The notes beneath the pieces were generated by a model that searched no databases, had not been told where the DNA came from, and saw only the letters and a list, made by a program, of their open reading frames with translations. DNA of 64,000 nucleotides from Corbicula japonica (Eukaryota; Mollusca; Bivalvia; Venerida; Cyrenidae): positions 666,217 to 730,216 of the forward strand of contig JAZAYU010000254.1 of NCBI GenBank assembly GCA_038501625.1. Direction: 5' to 3'. The translations under genes and the position numbers were made by a program. This document shows, in pieces, positions 22,831 to 35,516 of the stretch. The first letter of the stretch is position 1. Each line of letters starts with the position of its first letter.

Positions 22831-23149
22831 TATTTATTAAGAAATTATACCCGAACTCTGTATTATCGACGCATCTCTATTACCGTCGTATTAAAGTTGA
22901 CCTAGATTTGCCTAGCTCTGTCATTTCTCGGTAAATATAACGTTGATATGTTAGTTCTTTTCACCAAAACACAGAAATTATAAGCTTATATTCAACTTCA
23001 TAAGTATCGTAGGGATTTTTACAAGTACGCCGATAATACAGCGTTCCAGGCTATATCATTTTTTAATATTAATCACGTGATTTTGTGTTTCATTAAATTT
23101 AATATAATTTGCATAAATAACAATTAGATGTGAAAATTATCACTTTTTT

Positions 23150-23352
23150 TTTAAACCCTCAGTGGCAAATTGTTTTGACACTGACCGTTCCAAGGCGGTA
23201 ACTCTTTGGGTTCTCATTTTCGTTTATTGCTTGTGGTGTCCACATTGAAACTGATTATTGTAAAACCATGCTCTCTTCTCTCTAAATCTTTTGGCTGTGT
23301 AGGGAGGCTGTGTCTGCTGGATGTGGGCATTCCTGATATGCATATTTCACCT
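23150..23352 (+). repeat. PLE 3' tail
   Basis: Runs from the hairpin region (cagtggcaaattgttttgac) through ctgtgtagggaggctgtgtc to gatatgcatatttcacct, the element's 3' terminus. Confidence 0.75.
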
Positions 23353-23699
23353 CTTTTGAGTTTGTCTTATATCATTATCAGTCGTATTTATATCACTTTA
23401 ATTTGCATAAGTGACAATAAAATATGCTGTTATAGGCAACTACTTTTTACTTAAATTCAAAGAAAAAGTTCACCGATTACATTTACAATAGCTTGGGTTT
23501 ATTCGGTTTTAATGAAAGATAGTGAAGATTTTCGACATTTGTTTTACCTCAAGGTTTCAAATTCATAATTTTGACTGTATAAAATAAGGCTGCTGAGTTT
23601 GTTAAAAAATCTTGACATGGAGCCTTTCGCAGAGGTGTAAAATGAATTCAAGGAACGATAACTCTGCAAAGGAGATTGCATGTGACTCATATGCAGTAC

Positions 23700-23892
23700 A
23701 TTACATAATCGTTTTAAGGTGGTAAATCTTCGGGTTCCGATTTTTGTTAATTGTTTGTTGTGTCTGTTTTGAGATTTGGTCATTTTATAAACCATGCTTT
23801 CTCTTCCTCTCTTCTTCTTGGCTATTTGTGTGTGCGTGTTGGGGGCTGTGTCTTATGAATGTGGCAATTCCTGATATGCGTATTTCACTTTC
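23700..23892 (+). repeat. PLE 3' tail, diverged
   Basis: Begins aaggtggtaaatcttcgggt and ends with gcaattcctgatatgcgtat and a ttcac end. Confidence 0.65.
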
Positions 23893-24023
23893 GTTTATTA
23901 AATAAAGAAGTTTGGATACGTTTCGTTTCTTATTTTCTAAAGCAATGACATTGTAATACAACTTAATTACAACATAATTATATGTGCAACGGCAATGCTT
24001 TATGTAAACACATGAGCAATTAA

Positions 24024-24726
24024 GAGGTCGCAAACATTGCAAATGGTGAAAACAGGCTAAAATTTCAAAAAATGAATTTTGGGGGAAATACTTATTGCCA
24101 CCTAGATATTAGTAAATAAATGAATTTAGCTATGGATGTAGTAAATGTTTGCAAGCTCAATTTAGTCTAATTCATGTTCTAATTACCAAGCACATACTAA
24201 AACAAAAGAAAAACCATTTGCATGAGAACTCTGAAATTCATGAACAATATACCAAAGCAACTCATACCTGAAATAAGTATATGCTGGTCTACAATGTTTA
24301 GTGCCAATCCGTCAAAATAATGTTAGGGTTATCAAGAAATTCAATGAAAACTTACTTCCTACTTTCACTTTCTACTTTCACTTTGAACCAGGAAGTAAGA
24401 TTTCCTTGAATTTCTTAAAAACCCTAACATTATTTCGAAGAATTGGCACTAAACATTGTAGACCAGCATATACTTGTTTCAGGTATGAGTTGCTTTGGTA
24501 TATTGTTCATGAATTTCAGAGTTCTCATGCAAATGGTTTTTATTTTGTTTTAGTATGTGCTTTGTAATTAGAACATGATATATACTAAATTAAGCTTGCA
24601 AACATTTACTACATCCATAGCTAAATACATTTAATAACTAAAATCTAGGTGGCAATAAGTATTTCCCCCAAAATTCATTTTTTGAAATTTTAGCCTGTTT
24701 TTGCCATTTGCAATGTTTGCGATACC
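24024..24726. mobile_element. Long palindrome (arms about 345 bp) flanked by TTAA
   Basis: The left arm from aggtcgcaaacattgcaaat to about 24370 is repeated in inverse orientation up to tttgcgatacc at 24726. Agreement is high throughout (for example tagtgccaat at 24300 against attggcactaa at 24442). The loop is a few bases around actttcactttc. TTAA abuts both ends (24020-24023 and 24727-24730). No coding. A transcript could fold into one very long hairpin. Confidence 0.9.
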
Positions 24727-25512
24727 TTAAATCAATTGCATTTGCGTTTGTTCAAACCAAATTGGAATCGCTCCAATAGGCTTTTAAGCTGATGACGTCA
24801 CCAAATATGGCGCGAGAGTACTCCAAGGAATATGAGTAAAATGCTATTTCGAAAACAAACTTGAACTTCAGTCGCCATACGGAGTACATTACCAGAAATC
24901 GATGGGCGTGTCACAATTCACAAACTGACTCATCCATCATGGCCGCCAATGACGCAAGAATGCATGAGCGTAATATTTTGTGCTCACTTAACTCAAAAAA
25001 CACTCTGCATTACGTGATAGTGCTTAGCCTAGTAAACATTGAGCAGAAGACAGTATTCTGATATTTGTGAAATATGTTTGCGTAATAGAAAATCAATTCC
25101 TAGATTCTCATCCCCGCCCCTCGAAAATCACTCCACCCGAACTTTTTATTTTTAAAAGAGCGTGCATCAAAATTTTCATTACGAGTAACAATCAGTAGAG
25201 TACGAAAACGCAAAATGACACATGTAAGTGCGAATCAGCAATTCATAGTCGGCTTGACGCTTATTTATCTTTGCACTACACAAGCGTCGTTAGAAACAGT
25301 GAAAATGATAAATAAAAAATAAAACCCACCCACCCGCCTCATTTTTTCCAAAATTTGGATGAGAATCTAGGAATATATTTTCTATTGCCATATGCGGCAG
25401 AAATTAATATAGGAGAAGGGTGCATAGTTATGTTCCAAATAAGGCAAAAGCTTGAATCTTATCCAATATCTATCAATGGACTTTGAAATGATACATGTTA
25501 CATTACAGTTAA

Positions 25513-25626
25513 AGCCCCCAGTGGCAATTTGATTTGCCACTGGACGTTACAAGGCGGTAACCCCTCGGGTTCTCTTTTTTGCAAGTTGTTTATGGTGACT
25601 TTTCTGAAACTGATCATTTTATAAAC

Positions 25627-25717
<91 letters not shown>

Positions 25718-25732
25718 ACGTTCTCTCTCTCC

Positions 25733-25788
<56 letters not shown>

Positions 25789-25835
25789 AGTCTCTCTCAC
25801 TCTCTCTTGATATTCCTGATATGCGCAATTCATTA
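25513..25835 (+). repeat. PLE 3' tail with microsatellite expansion
   Basis: Starts with the cagtggcaatttgatttgcc hairpin and the ccgttacaaggcggtaacc-like region, and ends tattcctgatatgcgcaatt. In other copies the middle is a short ctctctttccctctct stretch. Here it has expanded into about 175 bp of CT repeat. Confidence 0.8.
25631..25806. repeat. (CT)n microsatellite
   Basis: Nearly pure ct dinucleotide with a few interruptions. The Ser/Leu-repeat and Arg/Glu-repeat open frames here are artefacts. Confidence 0.98.
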
Positions 25836-26345
25836 TTTGCACACGTTTAATTCTGATGTAGACTGAAAAGGTGAATGTCGTTTTTTAAACGTGAAATTCT
25901 AATAACTGTGTGATTAAGTATGTTGGACAACCTGGACTCCCTTTAAAAACAAGTTTTAGCCAGAATTGTTCTTAAATTCGAAACAATAATATGTCATAGA
26001 CTAAAACATTTTTATATCAAAATTTCAAACTCTCAGGATACAGTTTGAAAGATGTTTATAGTTCACATGTGGAAAATCTTACAGTTTATAGCAATGCGTC
26101 AAGAGCATTTAAAATCAGGGCATGGCTCATTTCGGAACAAATATGGATTAAAAAAAACTTCAAACGCCTTACACACTGGTTTAAATGATACTATTTATCA
26201 GGAAGGCAACATTTAAAAATCCTGATTATGAAGTTTTTGAATTGCTTTAAATACGTTGAAAATCGAGATCGTTTTGAAGCAGGACTAATGGTAACATAAA
26301 CAGAAAATCACGTGTTCGTTGTTCGATTCATGTTCTTCAAGTTAT

Positions 26346-26480
26346 TGTAAATGATAGAGTCCTAGCTGGGAGGAAACCCGCACCGTCACGGAGACATCGC
26401 CTAGCCCTGCCATTCCGACGACGCAACCAACTGAGCTAGCCCGGACAACCCCAAAAGAGGTTGATCGGATAGCCTTGATA
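26346..26480 (-). repeat. tRNA-derived SINE
   Basis: Minus-strand GGGCTAGCTCAGTTGGTTGC contains a strong A box. A degenerate B box (gcgggtttcctcccagc) lies about 50 bases on. A related fragment interrupts the TIR exon stub near 39060-39150. Confidence 0.55.
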
Positions 26481-27311
26481 TATGTAACCATCACTGCATG
26501 ACTACGGTAACGGATTATTTTACTGATAACAGTACTGATCATATGTACGGGGAGACGTTTTACGGCCGCCTCACTCCACAAATAGCGCTACTGTGTATTT
26601 CAAATGATAGTAAGAAAATCTTACAGACTCGCTATGATTTCACGGTTATCTTCTCGTTCTTTATCAATGCTCAGAAACTGGATGAAGAAGCTGGTTACAA
26701 GAACTCATTTAACTTTATTAAGTTGCAAGTCTTTTTCAGTGTTACTCTCGGCATGTTCTCAGGCCACACTGACCACATTGACTTGAAATCGAATAATCAA
26801 AGAAAATTTCATAAAAATTCTTGCATTATGAATAATAAAAAAGGCTTTGATAATAGTTATATGTCAATTGTGGAAAAGGCTAATATTTATAAAATGCAAT
26901 TATGTGTCCGGTATGAAGTGTATTTCAGGTGTCAAAATACAAATATTGTCCTCTCAATTGAGTCAAAAATTGTGAATTAAAATATCCACTTCAATATTTC
27001 CTCTGTGCCTAAAATTGTTTATTTTTTTAACAAAATTTAAAACCTTGACTGACTCTGACTCTGTGCTGTGGTATAGGCAATGCCATTGAATACCTGACCC
27101 TTTGCTTGACAAAGCATTTAGCTTCTTATGTTTTATAAGTGTACTTTCGCATGCAACATTGCCGAGTTGATGGGTAGGTTGGAGTGATTTCACCAAGACA
27201 ACTTATTTTGTTCATATCAGAAATTGTTGAAACAAGTGTTAGATTAAAGCAACCTAGAACCTAGTTTAAACCCATGTTGCAACTTGTTTTGCCACTGATC
27301 ATTCCACTAAA

Positions 27312-27400
27312 AGTGAAATATGCATACCAGGAATCGCCACACTCACAAAACACAGCCCCCACGCAGCGAAAAATGAAGAGAGGTTAAGAGCGCATGTTGT
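27312..27400 (-). repeat. PLE 3' tail terminus
   Basis: An extra copy of the terminal ~90 bases lies just before the longer PLE copy that starts at 27429, in the same orientation. Confidence 0.75.
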
Positions 27401-27428
27401 TATAAGTATGGCAATTTAAATAAAAAAG

Positions 27429-29006
27429 GTGAAATATGCATATCAGGAATCGCAACATTCAGAAAAAAACAGCCTCCCTACACAGTCAAGAAGAAGAGAG
27501 GGAGAGAGCATAGTTAATAAAATGATCAGTTTCAAAAGAGACACCACTAACAATTAACAAAAATGAGAACACGAGGGGTTACCGCCTTGGAACATCAGTG
27601 GCAAATCAAATTGCCACTGGGGGTTTAAACCAGGTTCTAGGGTGCACCAACCTCACACTTGCCCCAACAGGTTCTCATATCACAAAACAAATACACGTTG
27701 TCTTGGTGAAACAACTCCAACCCACTTATTGGCTCAACAATGTTGCATGCAAAAGCACACAAACATATAAAACATAAGAATCTAATAGCATTGAAAAGCC
27801 AAAGGGCGGGTACTCAATGATCTTACAGAGACCAGAGCGTAAAAAGAGTAAAATCAGCAAGAACACGATGAAAGGGATAAAAGAAACAAATCGAGCTTCT
27901 AGGTTCTTTTAAGAAAAGATTTCCCCATAAACCTTCATAAACTCTTAAACACCTGCCACCGTCGTGCAACCAAAGAGGTAAGCATAATGATCAACTGTAG
28001 AAGGGTTAATCACCAGGCATGCAGAGCGCTGTAAAATATCATGTTGGTAACCTTTCTTTTTAAATTTACAGATGGTTTTTACGAATAACCGGGAGAAATT
28101 AACATTGCCCTTTATCTTCTTAAGTTTATAAATTAAATCTCCATAAAAAACTGGCTGTGAAATACCTTGTTGCAATAGTGATTTTAAACTGCACCTGTAT
28201 TTATGAATTAGATCTGGGTATCGACGATAAAACTTGCAAAATGTTTTCCTTTTTTTGATGATACCGATAACCATGTTTTAAAAGTTTTTCTGTAATGCAA
28301 AGATTACGTTCATTGAAATCATTAATATCGTTGCAAGCTCTTGAAAAGCGAACAAGCTGTGAAATATAAACCCCGTAAGATGTGGCACGGGGAACATCGC
28401 CGTCTAAAAACGGAAAATTTACTATATTAAAATTAAAATCATCTCTTTTATCAAATATTTTAGTAGTGACATAACCATTTTCAATTGACAGATTTAGATC
28501 GAGAAAGTTTGCTTGCTTTTCTGAAGTGTTTGCTTTATTTAGTTGTAATTCTTTAGGGTAGATCTTATTAACCAGTAATGAAAAATGGTTATTATATATA
28601 TTTAATAAATCATCAAGGTACCTCGAGGTGTTGTTAAAAGCTGTAATAATATCATCTTGATGTTCAGTAGAAAGAGATAACATAAAGTCTCTTTCATAAC
28701 AGTATAAAAACAGATCAGCAACAAGGTGTGCACAATAAGTACCCATTGGGATGCCTATTACTTGTTTATAAATAGAGGTACCGAATCTAACATAAATATT
28801 ATCCAGTAAGAAAGTTAGCGACTCCATTAGGTCTTGACAAGTCCATAAAGTATAATTATCATAAGAACCATCTGTAAAAATGCCCTATGTTCATTACAAG
28901 CGATGAACGTTTTATTAAGACGCCACAAACAATTTACGACATAGAGAACCATTGGGATTATCGCCTTTGAACGGTCAGTGGCAAGACAAATTGCCATCGG
29001 GTTAGC
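27429..29006 (-). mobile_element. Penelope-like element, longest copy, flanked by tail repeats
   Basis: In minus-strand order: a partial tail segment (29006 to 28914, containing ggtcagtggcaagacaaatt on the plus strand), the reverse transcriptase (28913 to 27945), a 3' untranslated tail of about 500 bases, and the terminus cgattcctgatatgcatatt followed by tcac. The tail segment at the 5' side is a direct repeat of part of the 3' tail. Partial tandem arrangements of that kind are known for PLEs. Confidence 0.75.
27945..28913 (-). pseudogene. Penelope-like reverse transcriptase, frameshifted
   Basis: The minus-strand frame reads through LTFLLDNIYVRFGTSIYKQV, IGIPMG (RT motif B region), then ADLFLYCYERDFM. 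It continues with SRYLDDLL (catalytic YLDD), NFLDLNLSIENG and YGVYISQLVRFSRAC. A one-base shift in an A-rich run near 28255 moves the remainder to a second frame (CKFYRRYPDLIHKYRCSLKS, SQPVFYGDLIYKLKKIKG) up to VINPSTVDHYAYLFG and a stop. This IPMG...YLDD...FLD family abounds in mollusc and cnidarian genomes; I assign it to the PLE clade from memory of similar proteins, not from a search. The N-terminus is missing and no GIY-YIG endonuclease is seen. Confidence 0.75.
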
Positions 29007-29009
29007 ACA

Positions 29010-32000
29010 TTTCACTTTTTTACACTGTTTGTCATGGTATTATAGTCTTATCCCATGAAGTAATGTGGTTGGTTACGTATAAGTTACAATGAATGCTGCA
29101 AATAATCTTCCATATGATTCTGTAAAAAATATAGTCACTTTTGCTTAAAATATGTGTAAGCGGCGCAATTTGGAGGATAATTTTTTCTAGTTACCGAGAA
29201 ATTATTGTGAAATCCAGGGTTCGAGTCTAATTGATCATGCTGTATATTTTTGTCTCCCCCAAACTGTGACATAACCTTTTTTGAAGATAAGCGATAGCGA
29301 TATTCATATTTTTATTATTGACGCTTGCAAGCACTTTTTTGTCACAAAAATATACGCTGTTTATCAATTATGGTATTTTCGTGTGAGTTATCTATTTGTT
29401 TGCAACATCGTTAGATTTATACTTCTTTATGTTTACGTATATTTGTGGTATCGCATATAATAAGACTTAAAAACGTTTATTTGTCAGTGGGTTATAATTT
29501 TAACTTAACTGACATATTTTACGTAACATGATACGCTAATGACCGACAAGCTTTTTAGCATACTCACACTTGTTAACACCCGTACTTGATGTACCTACAT
29601 AAAACATATTGGAGGAGGAAGTATTTAGTGGGGGAGAAAGTGACACTGCATTTAAAGAGTGTTAGGCGAGGTCTACATGACATTGGGATAAAAATATAGC
29701 AGAGCAGTCAGTTAATTTAACAATATATGGATATATTTATTGTGCCAGGAAAGTGATTTCATACAATCTTTAATTTAGAGGCCATCTGAACATTCATTGA
29801 CCAGATACCTACGGTACCCTCCAAACTTTGTTTCATGAACGCAGATCTTGCACAAGAAAATAATCAAAATCTCAATAAAGACAACATGTCGTTCAATGAA
29901 TCTTTGCACAAATAAATGTTACTATTGTATCTTTATTGTGCATATGGTAAGACAGGTTAAACATTTAAGAAAAATAACTAAGTCTAAAAATTCTCTAAAA
30001 GTATATTTACATAAATTCACATCATTGTAAATGCCCACATGAATAATATGATACTGACAACAATATATTGTGTCTCCTTGACTTACATATGTAAACTATA
30101 TGGGAAATCAGTTAAAGTGTGTTTGACCTTTAATTTCCTGGTCGCTTCACGGTCGCGTAAACGTATGACAAACATTAATTTCTGACATCATAATTGAATG
30201 TTCCTAAAAAAGGACACAACTTTTCTTGTCAGGTTATTATTACATTAAGCAAAATAAACAACGTAAATTAATTGCATAAAAATGTGATCACAGTTAATAA
30301 AAAATAAATTCCATAACATTTGTGTTATTACATTTAAATGCTAGTTTTAATGCATTTACATTCATGTAACTCTTAATACAGCCAAGCACAGCCAACTGCC
30401 CTACGTAATGTCAGTCGTTGTTGCGGTGAAGAAAATGCGGCACCGCCACCAACAGCTGGAGTGGCTATATTACTTATTGTGACTTGTCTTCACTTCAGCC
30501 AATCAGGTGCTTGAGATTTGATACCAGTCTCCTATTTCATATTTATAATCAAACGTCCTGATGTCCAGTTCTATCTCATTTGTCATCGTTTGTTTTAATT
30601 TCTGTGCATAAATTAACTATAGCAATTGATTTTTGATGATTATGTAATTACAACGCTGTTCAAATAGATGAGAAGGTCACTAAATATTATTTCTTAACTT
30701 TTAACATAAATTTATAGAGGAAGAAACTCTTACTTAACCTTAGCCACATCATGTTTTTATATTATTTTTATAGAAAACGGTATTTGTACAATATTGTTCG
30801 TGTGTCCTCGAATCGTCAGTCTCCTATTTCAAATGATGTCTGAAGACTGACATTATTGTGCTCATTTGTCAGCCTCACCCGTTGTTGATTGAGATATCGG
30901 ATCCTGAAATACATAGACAAGTTGATAAAATGAAATTAGAAACTAATCCCTAAACAATAAAAAGACGAAAGCACCAATTATTGCTGCTACTATAGCATGA
31001 TAATACACATAAGTTCTGAGGTTGGTTGCATGTTGATAGTTTTTGGTAGTTTTATATAAAAAAATCAGATAAAGGCAGTGCTTTTACTTTTGGGACATTA
31101 ATAAAAAGGTTTGGTGGATAAGTAAACAAATTTGTATTGGAGTTCGGCCGGCAGGGCTCAAGTCAAATTTTACTATCAACGATTCACTAATAAAAACTTT
31201 AGTGAGTGCGTTCATAAGAACGCGCTATCTAATGTATCCCAGTTAGTAGAAAACCAGTGTTGTTTGTTTATATAAACTATACTTCAGGATTTTAGCAGCC
31301 AGTGATGATACTAGCGAAAAATATCTCGTGATAAAAACATTCGTCGTTTGTTTTTGAACATGTATATCTACAATAGTTTCATGATGGTGTTTAAACATCA
31401 ATATATTGCAGGCTCGGTTTGACCAAGTCTGTTCATGGACATGTTTGGAGATGTGTAACACTGCCCGCTGCCTAGCCCCGGCTTGAGCGCTTTTTAATAA
31501 TTACACTCATAATGTATCATGCAAAACGGCCTTCAAATTCTGTGCACTCACATGTTTCATGACCGTAAAAACTGCCTATTGATTATTTAATATCGTGGTT
31601 TTAGCGCAACACGGTTGAAAGTCACTTTTTGAAAAGTTTTCAATATTAACAATACAATAATTTGTGCTTCTCATATTTGAAAATTTCTACCTTTCTGTTG
31701 GTATGCATCAGACAAAATATGTTCTAAACAACTTTATAAAATAAGAATTTTTTAAAAAAAATATCCAATAGTGATATTTATAAATATATGACTTACATCT
31801 GTTTTCCACTTAAAATACGAACAGAAATGAGAACAATGTTTAATTGCAAAAGGTATGTAACTCAGATAAAACTAAATTGCTAGAACATTTTTTGAAATGA
31901 CAAGAATATTTTATTGTAAATAACATAATTTATGACCACTCTTAAATTTGAGTGCCCAATGTATACTTAATTTTATAATAATGATTTCCTAAGTGTAATA

Positions 32001-33065
32001 TCTATTGTTTAAAAATTTACGTGTTCAATATAAAACAGTATTACTAAATTTAATTGTAATTTTTTATTTTTGACTATGCATGGTTGCTTTACTGCCCATA
32101 AATATTGTATTCTTTCCTTTTCAAGAAAATAATTGTTCTTTCACAAAACTCTATTTAATAAGTACTCTTTCATTACAGCAATAACTAAAATTCAATTTTA
32201 ACATTAACTTGCCGAAAGTATTTTATTATCACACACGCACGGCTAAAAATGGATGTTCGTAACATAAGAATTAGTATCACTAAGATAGGACAGATGTGAA
32301 TGCTTAGGTTTAATTAAATATTCACAAAATCACCATTCATTTAGTTTCGCAAATGAGTTTAATTTGCTAAAATATTAAATCAACTTTCGTTAAAATTTTA
32401 TGTAAAATATTTAGCTTATAGAATTATCAGCGATTTCAACTGAAGCTGATTCCAAGCAAATTCCAACCTCACCTCATTATGGCCTGAGGTCATTTTGATG
32501 CAAGAGAAATTTTGTAAAAAGAGTACCGGAAAATGATATGCAGATAAATGGACACACAAATAAAAATGAAGTTTAAATAATTACATAAAGATTTAGAATA
32601 TTGGAATACAACTTAAGACTCATAACATTTTGATTTTAAGCCATTTAAAGTTCTTGTTAGGGTAAAAAAAACTTCTGTTATTGAAACCCTGGTAATGACT
32701 ATTTGAATTCATGCATTATTGTACAATTTTGTTTGGGTTGAAAGCCACCAATTAGTAATGAATAAAATATTTATCAAGCTCACTTATCGGATGTGATAGG
32801 GATATAAAAAGTATGCCATGGGTAATATTTTATATTTTGGTGGTTCTTTTATTTTTTTACACAGAAATCTGTAAAAATATCTAATTTCATCCTTAATTCT
32901 GTTTTATGATTCTCAATAAGGAATCTAGTCTTTTTTGTTTTTCAAATGACTAAAGAATAATAAAAAAAAATCAGAAAATACATGGTTTGAACTTAATACC
33001 CAACAAAAAAAGAAGATGAAAGAGTGAGAATCTCCCCCCCCCCCCAAAAAAAAACAAAAAAAAAA
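29010..33065. other. Long AT-rich stretch without genes
   Basis: Four kilobases with no credible exon. The only recognised element is a palindromic-MITE fragment at about 30487-30545 (cttcagccaatcaggtgctt). A weak relative of the GAGCCTGCAG repeat lies near 31405-31480. A G/A homopolymer patch sits at 33037-33065. Confidence 0.5.
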
Positions 33066-33068
33066 CAG

Positions 33069-34310
33069 CGAAATATGCATATCAGGAATCGCCACACTCA
33101 CAAAACACAGCCTCCACACGCAGCAGAACGAAGAGAAGAAAAGAGAGCATGTTTGTTATAAGTATGTCGATTCAAATAAGATGCCACAAGCAATTAACGA
33201 AAATGAGAATCCTTGGGATTACCGCCTTGGAAAGGTCAGTGGTAAAACAAATTGCCACTGGGGGTTTAAACAAGGTTCTATGGTACAACAACCTTACAAC
33301 ATTGCAACATTGTTAAGTGATGGTGAGTTGGAGTTGTTTCGCCAAGACAACTTGTACTTGTTTGTTGATTTAGAACCTGCTGGGGCAAGTGTGAGGTTGG
33401 TGCACCCCTCGGGTTCTCACTTCCTATAACTGTTTATGGCGTCCATTTTGAAATACTGTAATAAAATGCTCTCTTTTCCTTTCTACCTTTTTGGCTGTGT
33501 GGGGAGGCTGTGTCTGCTGGATGTGGCCATTTCTGCATATTTCACCTTTTATCATACGCCTAAGCAGGTTCTCATATCAACAAACAAGTAAAAGGTGAAG
33601 TAACTCCAACTAACACCGTCGTGAAACCAAAGAGGTAAGCAAAGTGATCAAGATGGGGTAATCAACAGGTCTGGAGAGCGCTGTAGAATATCATGTTGGT
33701 AACCTTTCTTTTTGAATTTACAGATGGTTTTTAAGAACAATTGGGAGAAATTAATATTGCCTTTCATTCTCTTAAGTTTATAAATTAAATCTCCATAAAA
33801 AACTGGCTTAGAAATACATTGTACTTTTTAATTAAATCCGGTTATCGACGATAAAACTTGCAAAAGGTTTCCCTTAATTTATGATACCGATAACCTTGTT
33901 TTAAAAAATCATCTGTTATGCAAAGATTACGCTCATTAAAGTCATTAACATCATTGCAATCTCTAGAAAAGCAAACACGCTGTGAGACATCAACCCCGTT
34001 AGATGTTCCACGAGGAACATTGCCGTCTAAAAACGAACGGAAAATTTACTATATTTAAATTACAATTGTCCCTTTTCTTTTGTAATTGTAATTGTATGAT
34101 TATACTGTAAAAATGTTATGCTCTCCCACGTGGAGGAAATAAAGGTATCTATCTATCTAGCTTTATTTAGTTGTAGTTCACGAAGGCAAATTTTATTAAC
34201 CAGATACGGAAAATGGTAATGATCTATATTCAACAAATCATCAAGGTACCTCGAGTTGTTGTTAAAGGCTTTAATAATGTTATCAAGGGGTGAAAGAGGC
34301 CGATGTCAAA
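33069..34310 (-). mobile_element. Composite Penelope-like element copy
   Basis: The minus-strand tail (33069-33300) abuts a plus-strand tail piece (about 33310-33555, from tgagttggagttgtttcgcc to gcatatttcacc). Then the minus-strand reverse transcriptase relic runs from about 33640 to 34310, including the FYGDLIYKL and YLDD-side regions in broken frames. A foreign segment at about 34080-34163 interrupts it. Confidence 0.7.
34080..34163 (+). mobile_element. 3' end of a retroposon inserted in the PLE
   Basis: The sequence ctcccacgtggaggaaataa, then aggtatctatctatcta, has an AATAAA signal followed by a short tatc repeat tail. This is typical of the 3' end of a non-LTR retroposon. Both flanks are PLE reverse transcriptase sequence. 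Confidence 0.6.
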
Positions 34311-35515
34311 TACATCTTTTTTATTACTTGCAACAGACAATCAGTTTGTTCTTTAATTCGAGGCCTTGATGCTTGAAGGATATTGAGTATTAATAGTTCA
34401 TCAATAAATTTACACTGACAAAATATAAATAAAAGTATTGTTTTATTTGAAACAAAGAGAGAAGTTATTTTATTAGATATATCGGAATACGGTCCTTGTT
34501 AACCTTTGAATACCTGGGATATAGCTGATATCTCATTGACAAACAGTGCAAATCCAGATCAGCCAGCAAATCCAGATCAGGATCTACATTGTTCACTTTT
34601 TGATTCATTAGGTTATTTCTGACCTAGAAGCCTATACAGCAGCCTGAACAAGGACAGACATGTGCACATGAGAAAAGAAACCTAGAGTAACGGAATGATT
34701 TTGATTTCTTTAAATTTTCTTGACCATTCATCTTTTCATAAGAATTCATTTTCTCAAAGCTGTAAAATTGAAATACAAAATTTATGTGGTGTTCCTTATA
34801 ATAATCTCCAACAGCTTCCGTGACCGTTTAATGTCTATAAAAATAAGTAATAACATGTTTTCAAAATAAAATTTGATTACAAAATATCAAACACAACATT
34901 TCTTTTATTTGTTATATTATCAAAATTGATGAATATGCGAATAGTGTTATAAGATCCAAAAAGTTTAATAAATATAAATTATTCATCTTAAATACTTACA
35001 AAAGTGTACGCCAAACTGCGATAAAAATCATCCCAAATGAAAATGTATATTACATATGTAATGGGATAATTCATATATGTAAAAAATGGAATAAATCTTA
35101 ATGACCTCGATGATGTCCATATAAACACTGAGTTACATCTCGATTCCCCTTGAAACTCATCACAGATAGTCGATGTTTTTTGTGCAACACGTTAATAATG
35201 ATTCTTATGCATTGCATTTCTACGCCACACCAGCTACCATTATACCAAGTCTGAAGTGATTCCTCTCAGCTGGTTTTAAGTTATATTCGAGACAAGAAAA
35301 AAACGAAGACAGATAACTCAAAACCTAACGTGATCAGATTTACTACTATCACGATTTATTAAACCCGTCGGTTTTGGAGTAAATACTGCCTATCCTGAGA
35401 GCATAAAAACTAACAATCGAGAAAGTTTAACAATTTTTCATAGGAGTGTGTAATTTATGATTTTATTGATACAGAAACCTTATTATATTACCACAAAAGC
35501 ATGAAGTTGGCATTC
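34310..35515. other. AT-rich stretch, nothing seen
   Basis: No repeat family or exon was recognised downstream of the last STING copy 2 exon. No TIR exon was found here on the minus strand. Confidence 0.45.
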
Positions 35516-35516
35516 A

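Noticed and set aside
25498..25866. Open frames of Arg/Glu and Ser/Leu repeats
   Set aside because: They are translations of the CT microsatellite on both strands.
26498..26980. 160-codon plus-strand frame as a gene
   Set aside because: Its start overlaps a dispersed repeat word (ggggagacgttttacggccgc) shared with 35660 and 46230. The rest is AT-rich with no domain.
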